Positions 22,236 through 34,400 of a DNA stretch of 64,000 nucleotides are shown piece by piece (positions within the stretch are counted from its first letter, which is position 1; every line of letters starts with the position of its first letter). This DNA comes from Dendrobium chrysotoxum. Its lineage: Eukaryota; Streptophyta; Magnoliopsida; Asparagales; Orchidaceae. The translations under genes and the position numbers were made by a program. The notes below the pieces were generated by a model. It saw only the letters and a program-made list of their open reading frames with translations, did not search any database and was not told the DNA's origin. The stretch covers positions 37,675,472-37,739,471 of the forward strand of contig CM034311.1 of assembly GCA_019925795.1 (NCBI GenBank), in the 5' to 3' direction.

Positions 22236-25200
22236 TTTTGTTTATTAGCAATGGTTGTTGGTGTCAATCATTGGATATAGTTCTCTTTAATTTTAAGCTC
22301 AATTTTGGCTCCTAGTTCTCCCTCGTATAAATAATAAGAGTCTTTTACATTTGTATATAGTGATATTTTAATATATTTTGTTAAAATACTCATAACATTT
22401 AATGGAATGATTTATATTGATTATCTTAGTTATGAGATGTTCTTTCATTATTTAAGTGTCTTAATGTTAATGATTTTGAGTTTTTTTGAATTCTTATCAT
22501 CGAGATGCTTGATTTGATTATAATTTTACAAGATTTGTAGATCATTATGCCTAATTAATATCTTAACTTTATCAAATACTTCAAGTGTTTAATTTGAGCT
22601 CATTGGAACTTAATTCATATCGCCTTTGGTATCATTAGATTTGTCATGTCGTGATATTTAATTTGATAATAAGTTTGCTAAAATCAAAATTCAGGTGGTC
22701 TTGAGTTTAATTCGGAATGTTTCTAACTCAAGCATTGCGCTCGGATTCATACTTGAGAAAGTGGATTTTTTGATAACATTTTGCCGCTTCTATGAGCCAT
22801 ATAAAATCTCATCAATAATAATTTCAACTTTATCTAAAATTGGCTCCACAATTAGATTAATAATCTCTAATCTAATTCACACGTTTTATATATTATTGTC
22901 GAAATTATTTGAATCAAAATTGGAATAACTTTCACACAAAATATTATTTTTTAAAGTAATTTTTTAGTATAAAAATTTTTAATTAAAAAAATTATATTAA
23001 AAAGTTGTTTTGAAAAGTAATAAAAAAATTATTCCAAATAAAATCTTAGTAAGATTTTGTTTCTTTATTTTATTTATTTATTTATTAAATTTAACTATAT
23101 ATGTTTGCTAAGATATTTTTATTTTTAAAAACAAATTTGATGAAGCAAAAGTATGCTTTCATAAATTTAAAGCTTCTATAACAAAAACATAAAGTAAATG
23201 CATATTAAATTTATTTCTGTTTTAAATAAAAAACAAAATAAAGATACAAATAATACAAAATAAAAAATACAATCCACTTTGCTAAAGTAATTGATCATTA
23301 TTTTGAAAAAAATGAACAAGAAACTACTACTTCCACATATATAGCGTATTTTTTTAGCTAATATTTGGTTTATTGTATATTACTTTGCTAATTAAACATG
23401 ATAATAAATAAGAATAATAAATATTTACCATTTTTCAAGATTTTTTGTAAATTAAAGACATTTTATATGATTTTTTAATATAAAGTTTGATATAATAATA
23501 AGCTATTATTTCATAAAATTTCTAATAATTTTATTATTATTTAATTTGTAAAATCGTAAGACTTTATCAAAATTAATTGTTTTTTATTTGTAAAACAAAT
23601 CTAACAAATATTTTTTATTTATGAAAAAATTAAATTTACGATTGCTTCTGCTGCTTTCTCGTGCCTATATCATTGACCTGAAATCATCAGTTTTTTTTAT
23701 TCTATAAAATCGTGAACTGTCGCTTCCCTTCTTTCGCACGTTGTTTCCACACTTCTGCTCCGCCTAACGCATCAATGGTTTCGTTTGATTTTTGTTTGGG
23801 AGATGAAAACGGAGAAGAAGAAGGGCATCGATGGTTTCCCTTCCGATTTCTGTTTATTTAGCTGGTTTCGTTATCTCTAGGGGTCTCTTGGGATGCAGGA
23901 TTTTGGCAAAATTTGAGCTAAATCCTGCCAAACGCCAAAAAAACGTAAAGCTAAATCTCACGATCAAGTCTAAGATCCACTTCATGGCGCTTTCCATAAA
24001 TCAGATATTTCGGCGGATTTATAGATTTAGCCGAACAAGCGCGTGAAAGGGGGAGAAATAGCGTTACCTTCGCGGCGAGCTCCCGTCGCAGCTTCGATCC
24101 GACAGGAACAATGACGTCGTCGAATGAGGCGGAGAAGCTTCATTATCAAGCGAGTCTTTCAGAACTCTACTTTAGGCGAAGCCGAAGCAGCAACGCGACG
24201 AGGAAGAACAAACGCTAGACGACTAGGGCTCTAGGTTGAGGACAGATCAGAAAGAAGAGTAATTATGGAAACAGACACAAGAAGGCCGACGAAAATAAAA
24301 AGTATTTTAAAATTCGTATTTGAATTAGGGCGCTGGATTATGAGTGCTGAGGCGTTAGGTTAGCAAGCACAGTTGCGCCAGAAAATGCCGCAATAGCGTT
24401 TGAGTCTGTATTCTACAGCAATTTGGAATTTGATATGTAACGTTGCGGTGCAATGTTGAAGCACTGCGATGCTAAGTCATTAACAAAGTTTTTATATATA
24501 TGTTAATCTATATATTCCTACCATCCCTTGCCCTCCCTCACTCTCGCTTGCCTTGGCCAGAAAGAAATCGAAGAAGAAGGGGAGGGGAAGAGAGAAAGGA
24601 GGAGAGATAGAGGAAAGAGGAGGTATGTCGGGGGCTTTTCGTCCGTCCTTCTGTTACAAAAACTATCTATTCATTATAAATAACTATCATTTTACTTCTA
24701 TTTTTGATGATTTTGATCTCTGCGAATTTTATCTCTCCTAAATCTAATAAAAATGCATTATCCCCTTATTTTATGAGTTTTCACCGTATAACTTTTGACA
24801 TATTATAGATTTGATCATTCTGAGCAATATAGTATGGTTTATTGCCACCGATTAAATTGAGTGTATGAGTTTCTTTGTGAAATGGGTAGGAAAATGTATA
24901 CTAAAAATGGGTTGAAAAGCGATGTACTATGATTTGATATGATAATTTGAAATGTATAATATGTTGAAGTAATGTGATACTGATTTGACTAAAATGATGT
25001 ACTGTAGTGATACTGTGCTAATGAAAAATGATATATTAATTGATATCCTTAAGATCCACATGGTCCACTAATGAGAGTAAGTGGATGGAGACCATAAGGA
25101 GCTGGAGATTGATTAAGAGTTATAAGGAGTCAGTACGACTGTCACGTATTTCAAAGGGAGTTATAAGGAGTTCATTGATTGGGAGTCATAAGAGGAGACT

Positions 25201-26066
25201 AATTGTGAGTCATAAGTGCATGACTAAGATCAAGATACCCTCTTCTAAATATCTGATTACTAATTAATTATTATCGATACTAACACTTATATTAATATTG
25301 TAATGATGCTTGATATTGTTTGCTGACATTTATATTGGTTAGTGATTATTAACTATTGATATTGATTTCAATTACTCTGATTGATACTGTTACTATTTAT
25401 TGTTATTGATACTATCATTGATGATGTAATAGATTGAGATGTGATGTACTATAGAAGGATAAACTGATACTGATAACTGGTATAGTTAAGAAATGTTAAT
25501 GTAATATAGATTTAAAGCATACTATTTCTCTCGTGCCTTGCATTGATTTCAGTTAAAAGATTTTAGTTAATGGCTTGATTTTTATGCTCATTATGTAATT
25601 TTAAATGATTTCAGATAAAGAGCCCGCGACTTGAGGCTTGACAGTGATGTTAGCGTAGTTTTATTTTAGTCTTTGGTTTATATTTTGTAACCAGTGTGAT
25701 AGCTATTGTATATATTATTTGGGACTCTAGATATAGCATGTAAATATTGATTATAGTAAATATGAATTATGTTTTTCATTGTTTATATTTATTTAATGAA
25801 ATTAACCAGCTCTTAATATAAATTGATCTAGTTGAAATGATTGTTGGCTATTATTGAGAAATAAGAACGAAATAAATAATTAAAGAGAGAAAAAGAAAAA
25901 AAATTCTTTCACTTTAGATCCCATGGCGTGACATATAGAGAGTTTAAAGTTCTAGCTTTGTACAAAGATCAAGCACACACAGATAAAAGAGGGGTGTAAA
26001 AATCATATGAGATATCAAAATTTTTACATGAAAAAATTGAAAAAATGCAAAGGCCTTGCCAAGCTT
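22236..26066. other. AT-rich spacer with no recognisable gene
   Basis: 22236-23700 is strongly AT-rich with poly-A/T runs and no coding signal. 23700-24240 is CpG-rich and contains a short open stretch starting at ATG 24111 (about 36 codons) that I do not recognise; it looks like a promoter or first-exon composition. 24550-24630 is a purine run. 24990-25935 has direct-repeat words ('gatactg', 'agttataagg', 'gagtcataag') and ends 'gcgtgaca', a composition reminiscent of a gypsy solo LTR, but I found no matching boundaries or target duplication, so I do not call one. Confidence 0.45.
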
Positions 26067-26191
26067 TAGGCTTCGTTTGGATCGACTTTCTTACTGTTTC
26101 TTAAAGCAGCTTTCTAGTACAAAAATAAAAAAATTTCGTACTAAAAAGCTGCTTTAAGAAATAATAAGAAAATCATTCTAAATGAAGCCTA
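26067..26191. mobile_element. Palindromic MITE next to TAF4
   Basis: A 125-bp near-perfect palindrome. The left arm starts TAGGCTTCGTTTGGAT and reads through 'tttcttaaagcagcttt' and 'tagtac'; the right arm is its reverse complement with a few changes, ending GAAGCCTA. It could fold into a hairpin of more than 50 bp with a small AT-rich loop. The flanks leave a TA or TTA/TAA-type duplication ambiguous. It lies about 300 bp downstream of the TAF4 stop codon, likely in its 3' untranslated region. Confidence 0.75.
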
Positions 26192-26498
26192 AACCTTGCA
26201 TTTTCCAGGCAAGTGTTTATGGTCACTCGTACGACAGTGAAGGGCACTTGCAATATTCCACAGCAATTTTACTTGTAGTTTTATTTCAAAAACAATTCAA
26301 TTTACAAATGAATCAATAAAAAAAATTATATACATATCAAATTAAAGAATAATCATAATAAATGCTTGATGGTCCCTCAAGCAAATGTCGAAATTCTTTC
26401 CAGATTTCATCAAGAAAGCTGAAATATTTACCCCGAAGTTAACCTCAATCAAAGTTGAAATAGCATACCTGCTAAATGAGAAGCTCATTAATTGCAGA

Positions 26499-26671
26499 TC
26501 ATCCTGCACCATAACCGCTAGACCTTCTTTCATAGAGACGATACAGGAGGGTTGATCTCGACATCATCGGTTCCTTCTCAAGAGCTGCAATGACATCCTT
26601 AATACAAATTGTACGATCAATTTTAGGATTAGACAAGATTCCTATGCTTCGGCCATGTCTGCTCATGCCAC
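26499..26671 (-). CDS. TAF4: TAF4, last coding exon
   Basis: Read on the minus strand from 26671 after an acceptor (tttacaag). The peptide begins GGMSRHGRS and contains SIKDVI-like ICIKDVIAALEKEPMMSR followed by STLLYRLYER, then TGA at 26501-26499. This is the conserved C-terminal end of plant TAF4, a TFIID subunit whose histone-fold and C-terminal region pairs with TAF12 in the nucleus. The split glycine codon (G from the preceding exon plus GT) keeps the frame. The final residues (RRSSGYGAG) are short, as in other plant TAF4 proteins. No disabling change is visible. Confidence 0.85.
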
Positions 26672-26799
26672 CTTGTAAATAAAAAAACGATACACTTTCA
26701 GCTTCTATAGTCTACTTTGATCTCTTCTTATCTCTTTGATAGAATGAAAGATGGCTTAGATCATCCGATCACCATGAATCATAAATGAATACTACTCAC

Positions 26800-27028
26800 C
26801 ATCTTCCTCTAGATTTCCCAGATTTTCTCTGAAGTTGAGGGAGTGGTTCTCATCTATACTACTACCATGTTGGTGACTGGAAGATACACCCAGTTTGCTC
26901 TCACGCTTCTGACGAGCTTGCTCGGCCATCAGCTGCCACCTAGAAAGCATATCATCTACACCAATGGCAGCTCGAGCAGCCGCATTTGCTGCTGTCGTTC
27001 GCATCTTATCGTCTTCCTCCCGGTGGAA
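26800..27028 (-). CDS. TAF4: TAF4, penultimate coding exon
   Basis: Minus strand, from 27028 (acceptor catcag) to 26800 (donor GTGAGT). The peptide starts FHREEDDKMRTTAAN and includes ARAAIGVDDMLSRWQLMAEQ and ARQKRESK. 'DDMLSxWQLMAEQARQKRE' is a signature stretch of plant TAF4. It ends in an acidic, Asn/Ser-rich segment. Exon phases fit both neighbours (phase 0 entering, phase 1 leaving), so splicing would join all three exons in frame. Confidence 0.88.
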
Positions 27029-27115
27029 CTGATGTTGTGTTTGGTTGATAGAAAAGAGGATAGCTATGAAAAGTACTTACAGAAAGGAGATATCCATTTA
27101 TGATTAAGATGTTAC

Positions 27116-27181
27116 CTTATGTTTCTTAGAAGGTCTGTTATCTTTGTCCTTTTCTTCATCACCCTCAGCATCAGCTAAATC
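27116..27181 (-). CDS. TAF4: TAF4, third-from-last exon
   Basis: A 66-nt phase-0 exon from 27181 (acceptor atgtag) to 27116 (donor GTAACA). The peptide is charged: DLADAEGDEEKDKDNRPSKK. Plant TAF4 proteins have a similar charged run just before the DDMLS block. Upstream exons are not visible before the copia element starts at 27493. The intron before this exon may therefore have received the copia, element 2 and element 3 insertions, pushing the 5' part of the gene out of the window; alternatively only the 3' part survives. Confidence 0.75.
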
Positions 27182-27492
27182 CTACATTCATAACATTATT
27201 GTATGGAATGATTGGGATTTGGGAAGGGGAAAAAAAAGACGTTGATTAAAGGAGCATGGATAGCATCTATGTAAAAAAATTTGCCCTTTACATCTCAAAA
27301 TATTAAATGAATGAATTGAGAATAAGGATACTCAAATACTTGTAATGATTCCAAACATGCTGACATGCCAGTTGGGGTGAACTAAACTTTTCTTTTTGAG
27401 CAAATTACAATTTAGCCTTCATTTAAGGCCGTACTCAGAAGTTCAGATCAGATCCGACTATGCACAACTGCAGCACTTTGAATCCTTAGTTT

Positions 27493-27748
27493 TGGCTAAT
27501 ATTAAAAAACTACGAGAAAAATAGAAGAGAAACTTCAATCAAATTTTTTATTCTAAATACAAGAATACTTGCATATTTAGAGCAAAATAGAAATAATTAC
27601 TTATCATATAATGAAATAAATAATTAAAGCAAACAGAACATAAATAATCGGAGTACATGAATAGTTGAGGTAGGCAATCATCCTATAGTTGAAATATTTG
27701 GAGTTGATGAGAGTCTGGCATGGTTCCCACTCATTTCAGAATTCTACA
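27493..27748 (-). repeat. Copia 3' LTR
   Basis: Aligns with 30954-31230 through shared words such as 'aaacttcaat', 'ttgaaatattt', 'gatgagagtctggc' and 'cccac'. Read on the minus strand it starts TGTAGAATTC. The boundaries are inferred from TG/CA ends and where similarity stops. Confidence 0.65.
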
Positions 27749-27864
27749 CTACCACTCAAGCTATAGATATATATGTTGATCATCATACATTAAAAATTAA
27801 GCTATCGAATTGTGATTGATCAGAGGCTTTGTTCAAAATATCTACTAAAGTTTTGTTGGAGTGT

Positions 27865-28330
27865 ATTGCATTTGAATGACACCTTCAATCAAATGCATAT
27901 TTGTATTTAGATAGATATGCCTTTTTTATCTTATAATTTTCATACATTGAAAATATTTTAGGGCTCCCATATCTTTAATTTTAAATTCATTTGCTAAAAT
28001 CTTTTTTAGCCTCTTGATTTCTACCCAATAATTACTAGTTAGATACTATCATGGACTGGCTAAAATCTTTTTCAGTCTCCTTATTTTTACCTCATCATTA
28101 CCAGTTAGAATAATAACATCCACATAAACAATCATAATAATCATTGACCAATATGTGATTGTGAGCTTCAAAAATCCACTCTCAGCTCTGTTGAGAGAGT
28201 TAAGTTTTAGGTCAACTTTTGAGAATGCATATTATTTTGTAGATAAAATATTATGTAAGGATTTCTCCCTCATTCTGCGAAGACTTTATGATTTGATTTT
28301 AGGTTTCCTATTGGTGCAAGATTGAACGAC
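27865..28330 (-). pseudogene. pol: Copia reverse transcriptase fragment
   Basis: On the minus strand near 28103-28131 the peptide VYVDVIILTGND matches the copia RT active site, normally with YVDD; the second Asp is Val, so it would be inactive. Downstream (lower coordinates) KRLKKILANEFKIKD and MGALKYF match the following conserved copia segment. A local duplication of about 75 bp (27995-28065 and 28067-28135) and several stops break the frame. Confidence 0.75.
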
Positions 28331-28457
28331 CAAGATGGAGGTTCCCTAACATGATCACACTTTATTTGGGACAAGATACATATTAATCATGTCTTATATA
28401 TAATGTAGAATTTTCTTCAGCACCTAGGAGGTAGAGTCCAACAATCTTTTTAGCATT

Positions 28458-29083
28458 TAGGGGTGTCAATTCGGGTTGGCGGGTCGGATTCAGGTCGAAC
28501 CCGAGTTGACCCGGCTCTAAACGGGTCAACCCGAACCCGACCCATTTTTGCAAACGAGTCGGCTTGTTCAACCCGAACCCGACCCACGCGAGTTGTCGGG
28601 TTGACACGACCCGACCCGAATTTTTGAAAATAAATCGAAAAAACGCACGAGTTGTCGAGCTACTTCCAGTTCTGGTCGCTACTCGGCTACTCCCGGCGGC
28701 ACAACAACAGCAACGGCGCAGAGGTAGCAGAGGTGCAGCGGCAGCATCGTCGCAGGCGGCAGCACACGAAGCGACGTAGCGAGCCAGCGACGCGACCTGA
28801 GGCAACGCACGTGAAGTGACTGCGACTTGACGCTTCGGGCAACGCTAACAGCCGGGCAAACGAGCACTCGACGCTTTGGGTAGGGCAGGCAACAGTCGCG
28901 AACAGAGGGTTTCAGGGTCATTTTCAGGTTGTCGGGTCAACCCGAACCCGACCCGATTTTTGAAACGGGTCAGTTTGTTGAATTCGAACCCGACTCATTT
29001 CACAAACGGGTTGACCCGAACCCAAATTTTTTCAGGTCGGGTCAGGGTCGGGTTTCGGGTCGGGTCAAAAATTGACATCCCTA
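28458..29083. mobile_element. Non-autonomous hAT-like element B
   Basis: A 626-bp element with a perfect 8-bp target duplication, TTAGCATT (28450-28457 and 29084-29091), inside the copia remnant. Ends: TAGGGGTGTCAATTCGGG on the left and TAGGGATGTCAATTTTTG on the right, reverse-complemented. The subterminal parts are dense arrays of 'gggtcaacccgaacccgac' words in both orientations, and the core (28640-28900) is a GC-rich CAG/GCG-type tract. Apparent open frames are low-complexity. Same family as the element at 197-654. Confidence 0.88.
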
Positions 29084-29246
29084 TTAGCATTGTCAATCAT
29101 ATTCCCCAAAATCGAATCATAAAATTCAATGTGAAGGGAAAAATGTAGTTACACAATTCATATCACTAATAACTTTATTGATAGATAAAGATTAAAATAA
29201 AGTTTAAGAACTAATAAAATTGAGTTTATGAGTTTAAGGATATATA

Positions 29247-29519
29247 TTATGATATTTTTATTTTTTCAATGCCTATAATAAGAGATAATGATCTGTTAGC
29301 AATTCTTACATAGTACTCTTCAAAATATGAGTATATTTTGTGAAATAGTGAGATGTTTCTACTCATGTGTTTTGAAGTTACTAAGTCCATAATCCATGAT
29401 TGGATCTTGTCGGGACTTCCCATTTTTGAATCGAAGGCATTAATGACCATACCTTTTTGAGCAGTTAATTCGATGCCAATGTCAGATGTGGGCGGAGTTA
29501 GAGTTGTTTTCGAGTTCAA
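29247..29519 (-). pseudogene. Copia protease fragment
   Basis: The peptide includes SWIMDLVTSKHMSRN, then ISLFHKIYSYFEEYYV and RIANRSLSLIIG. This matches the copia protease block (W-I-x-DSG-A-S-x-H-M followed by an aromatic segment and V-x-x-A-N-G/R). The catalytic DSG is replaced by DLV, so it is inactive. Confidence 0.75.
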
Positions 29520-30931
29520 TGAACAACTTTTTCAATATTTCTGTTTATTCTTGATTAAATGATGGAAATGTGGATGTAGATGGCCTTAGAGATTCATTGT
29601 TGATTGTTGAGAGTTCAGGACCTTGCTTTCTTGGTTTTAATAAGTTGGTTTCCCATGTAACGTCCATCAAGTTTATTTTGTATTCAGATTTTCAACAAAG
29701 GTCCCATCCGTGCCATATCTATTTTGAGAAGTCATCATTAGATGATTATATATCTTGAGCTGTGAGTGTGGAGTTTCCAGAGTTATTGGAGTGCTTTGAT
29801 CTCCCATCATGATTTTTTTCCATCTTTTCTCTCTCCAAACTTCGGAGAAGACTTCTGAATGGATGTGAGGATTTTTTATCCAAATATTCTTTCTCATACT
29901 TCATCAATATTTTTTTTAGTACGAGAAAAAATTTAGCTAGCCGATTTTTCTCAACACTTCTCTAGCACTTGAGGACATGTCCTGTACAGTCCCAATCCAA
30001 CTCTTCAACACATCCAACTATTTCCAATATCTATTAAGGATATATAACATTGAGTAATAGAAAGTTTAGATTGTTGAAGATCATGGAGGGCGCCTTTGTT
30101 ATCAGAGTAATTCAACGATATTCTTATCATCCAAATAAGCATCTTCTGCAACATCCCATATTTCGTTTGTCATAGCATATACATAAAATTCTGGTCACTT
30201 TCATTTTCCATCATGTTAATGAGTCGACACATCATCATTTTATTTTTAGATAGCCAATTCTTAATTTTTGTCTTCCTTTAGAGAAGAAACGACTGCGCCC
30301 ATGAGATAATCATCCTTTCCTTTTTCCACTTATGAATATCACAACTAATTGGCCCATTAGAGATATTTTTACCCATTTAGTTTGTGCTTGATGAGTAGTA
30401 GATTTAAGGAGAAGCTTTCTTAACTACTAATGTGACCCTGAACAATTTGTTTATAATTGGAGTTGGTGGCGGATGGGGAATTTTTTCGGAGGCCGTTCCA
30501 TATTTAACCAGCCATAGCTAGAAGAAAAGAATCAATTCAAAATTACTTGGCCAAATGTGGACTCACAAGGTCGAGATGAGGCAACCAAAGCCTCAATGAT
30601 TTTTTTAGGAGTCTGCGAGTTCGCTAAAAATTTCGTTGATTCAATTGTGGAAGTTGGCCATCCTCCTTGAGTGAGGATAAAGATGCTAATTTATCTGAAG
30701 AAATCACAAGAGGGGGAACTTGACAAGGAAGAAATCCATGCTACCTTCAGTGATCCAACAAATCATGAGGAATCAAATCCAAGGAAGAAATCTCACGAAA
30801 ATCATATGGATCATGAAATGAGGAAGAAATCTTATGCAATGAGGAAGAAATCTTATGCAATCAACTTTGGTGAGTTTGAAAATTGCGAGAGAACTAGTTT
30901 CTAGGATGAGGAACTTTGGCCTTATGCGCAA

Positions 30932-30953
30932 GGAGCTTCGGATACAAATTCCT
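30932..30953 (-). promoter_or_regulatory. Possible copia primer-binding site
   Basis: Just inside the right LTR, read on the minus strand, TTGTATCCGAAGCTCC resembles the usual plant copia site TGGTATCAGAGC (initiator Met tRNA) with several changes. Confidence 0.4.
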
Positions 30954-31230
30954 TGTACCATATTAAAAAAAAAAAAAGAGAGAAATGAAAGATAAACTTC
31001 AATTGAATTTTTGTTCCAAACTATAAGAATCATTACATATGTAGAGGAGTTTAACATAATCAATTACAAATCATAGAATTAAGGAAATAATTTAAACATA
31101 CAAAACATGAATAATCATAGAGCATATGGATCGCTTATGTGGACAATCATTCTGCAGTTGAAATATTTGAAGCACATAGATTACTTGATGAGAGTCTGGC
31201 GTGGGTCCCACTTATTATGGAATTTCTATA
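30954..31230 (-). repeat. Copia 5' LTR
   Basis: Partner of 27493-27748. It contains a longer A-run at its left edge and ends CTATA where the partner ends CTACA, so the terminal dinucleotide has probably mutated. Confidence 0.62.
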
Positions 31231-31496
31231 GCTAAAATAACATTCAGTCCTTAATTAGGGCACAAAAATGTTACATAAGTGAAAAATAAGAGATTCATAT
31301 GATATCCAAATATACAAAGCCATCTACAGGAATGGATAAGGTAACTTCATATGGTTTATGTTTTTAAGCATTTATTATTAATAGGTCGAAGTTAAAACCC
31401 TCTATGTTATTTTATATATGCATAATGATGCGATGCATTTTTTCAATTCATCAATGATGCTCACAGAGACAATTTACAAAAGGAATACCTGCCAAC

Positions 31497-34400
31497 TGTT
31501 GGAGAAATTTTTTTGTCCTCTAACGGATTGCATACTTTATGATTGAGTACAGCATAAGAATGACGATATATTACCCCAAAGGGTAAAAATATCGTTTCCT
31601 TATGGCCTCAATGATAAAATCTACAATTCAACAGAGATTCTCCCGTTCAATGTTTGGTTCAACGGGATTTATTTTATTCTGGGGTACGGATGCCCCACAG
31701 GGGTAAGCCCCTATGGTTAATTACATCTCAAGCTTTGATGCTTGAGAAAACTTTTGATTAAACTAGTGATTTTCTTATTTTTGAGAGTCATTTAGATATT
31801 GATTAAAGTTTGACTTTTTGAAAATCCATGAAAGTCTTATTTAAAGGATTTTTTGATCCTTTAGGAGTTTCAAGGAGGAAGTGATCAACTTGAAAAATTA
31901 AATTTCTTGGAATGAGTGCCAAAGGGAAGGAGTGTAGGAGTACTTGATTCTGAGAAAAACTCAGAGGCACTCAGACTATCATAAATTGGACTTTACATTT
32001 TAGAAGTCTAATTTTTGTTCAAGTTGACATTTTTCATTAGAAGGTTGGGACTTACATTCCAACAACACTTGTTGGAGGAATTGCCCGGAAGGTGAGGGCT
32101 TATATAGCGATTGGAATCAACTATTGCCTCAGACCCTAAAGCTAAGTTGAGGATTACCGAGAGGTTGTTCCTCGAACCTAAATCTAGCGAATGCAAAAGG
32201 ACTTACAAACTGTACCTCACAGGAGGCACAACCAGCTCGACCTCTGAATTTATTATCCTGCCTGGAAAGGACTACCAGCTAGACTCCTCCTAATCGCTTT
32301 TAAAACTATGCTTTCTGGTCTCAATGCATATAAAGAGTGTTGGGTAATTATTATTTAGGAAATATGACTTACAACTTGGCTTTGAGGCCAAGATGCCTAG
32401 CTATGCAGGATATGCAGAATGCTGACTCACAGATGCAGATTTTTTTATTATTTAATCCTTAAGTGAGGTCTTCTACATGTGACTCTTTTAGGCCATGCAT
32501 GATTAATTTAAGTTTTGAAAACTTGGCTCTTTAAAAGAAAGCCATGCAATTTTTTTTGTTAGAAAAAGTGTGGAGCCTAAATTGATTTTTTTTAGTTATT
32601 TCAATTTCTTAATAGGTAGAAATCTTAATTTTATCCTAAGAGCCTACCGTATCAGAGTCCAGGCCACTCCCAAACAAATAGTAGAAGAAACTTAGGAAAA
32701 GCATGTTGTTCTAATGCACACACAGTAAACAAACAACACATGCATGTATATAAATCAAGTACAGGAAATGTAGATAGAGTCCCAGTTATTACAAACAATT
32801 TTGGCAGCTGAGTTGCCTGCCATTATACAACCCAGTTAATTTTTACAGATTCTACTTATGGGGTCTTCAAGCTTCATCTTCCAGGTGGATCTTTGGGCAT
32901 CACCTCTAAGAAGTACATCCTCCTTGATCCACCTCTTCTTCTTTTGATCCAAACCCCCATAAGTTTTACATCCTAATCTAATCAAATACATGATAAAAAA
33001 TATAAAAGACTCAAGTCTGCAAAACAGAGTTAGCAAGTAGTTTATATAATAACATCACATCCAAAATTTGCCTAGCACTTAGAGTGCCAAGCACCTTCTT
33101 CTACCCTATTGGCCATGCCTCTTGGGAGGTTTTAAGCAGCACCTGCAAGCAAACAACGTTAAGATAATCATGATTTATTTTTTATTTTACCCCCTCTTGG
33201 ACACGGCCACCTGCATAAGAAAGCATATATATATTCCTATGCTAACCACTTAAGGGCAAGTGCCCACATCACAGATAATCCAACGGGCAATCACACCACA
33301 ACATCAAACACATGCGCACAAAAAAAAAAAAATTCTAGTCCTAGCATGCCTAAGGGGCTGTGCACCTAAGTGTGTGAAGCTTGTGTGGTATGTCACGTTA
33401 AGGGTGTTCCACCTAGAGTTTGGGTCTAAGAAAAGGGTATCCAGCACTAATTTTGGGCTAGTGTTGGATGGATTCTCCTTAGCTTTTGTAGCTAAGAGGA
33501 GAAAAGAAGATGCTTCTTTTAGCTTTGAGGCTAAAGAAGGGGAAGAAAAGGTATCCAACACCTAGCTTTTGAGCCAAGTGTTGGAAGATCCTCCTTAGCT
33601 TTTGGAGCTAGGGAGAAAGAGTATAGGAATCCAACATTAAGCTTTTTGAGCTAAATGTAGGAGAACTCCCCTTATCTTTTGGAGCCATAGAGAGGAAATT
33701 GATACTTCTTTTAGTTTTGAGGCTAAAGAAGAGGAAGGGAAGATGTCCAACACCTAGCTTTTGAGCTAAGTGTTGGAAGATCATCCTTAGCTTTTGGAGC
33801 TAAGAAGAGAATGTAGGGATCCAACATTTAACTTTTGGGTTAAATATTGGAGAACTCCTTTTAGCTTTTGGAGCTAAAGAGAGGGAAAATCTCCTATACC
33901 TTGGAAGTTGGAGGAGAGTTGGAAGAATGTGCAACTTAGAGGTTGCAACTTATAAAAATCCCTAGAACAATTGGTGTTCAAGGGGATGAGGTCATCTACC
34001 CAACTTGTATTGGGTAAATAGGAGAAGGTGATATGCAGATTTGGACTACAAGCCACCACGAATTCTCTTTGAACTTTTGGATGTTCAAAGAGAGGAATTC
34101 ATTCTTCCAAATTGGGTGGAAGGATGAAATATAGATATTTTCTACAACCTTTGAGTTGTGGAAAGATGAAGTTCTCTACGATTTTGATTTGTGGAGAAGA
34201 AGAGAGAAGATGCAATATATGGATTGCAAATTCATGGATGCTCCCTGAATATTTAATGTTCAAAGGGAGATAACCACTCTCCTAAATTTGGGTTTAGGAG
34301 AATGAGGTGATTCCTACAACCTTTAAGTTGTGGAGAGGGATAAAGAGATACACAACTTATTAGTTGTATATGAGAGGATAAATCATTGAACCATGTGTTC

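Larger units (their letters stand above)
27493..31230 (-). mobile_element. Decayed Ty1/copia element
   Basis: Bounded by a direct repeat of about 260 bp read as short LTRs, with protease and RT fragments between them on the minus strand in the order expected of copia. It is heavily mutated, lacks recognisable integrase and RNase H, and has been split by a hAT-like element at 28458-29083. It lies upstream of the TAF4 exon at 27181, possibly within a TAF4 intron. The section 29530-30950 should hold gag and leader but is too degraded to read. A 21-bp tandem duplication lies at 30820-30861. Confidence 0.72.

Noticed and set aside
24436..25934. Solo gypsy LTR
   Set aside because: Has a plausible TG start and GCGTGACA end but no matching 5-bp flanks and no second copy.
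28383..28921. Overlapping Ala/Arg-rich frames on both strands
   Set aside because: Entirely inside non-autonomous element B, in a CAG/GCG-type tract.
30671..30904. 77-codon frame with duplicated MRKKSYA
   Set aside because: Created by a 21-bp tandem duplication in decayed copia leader DNA.
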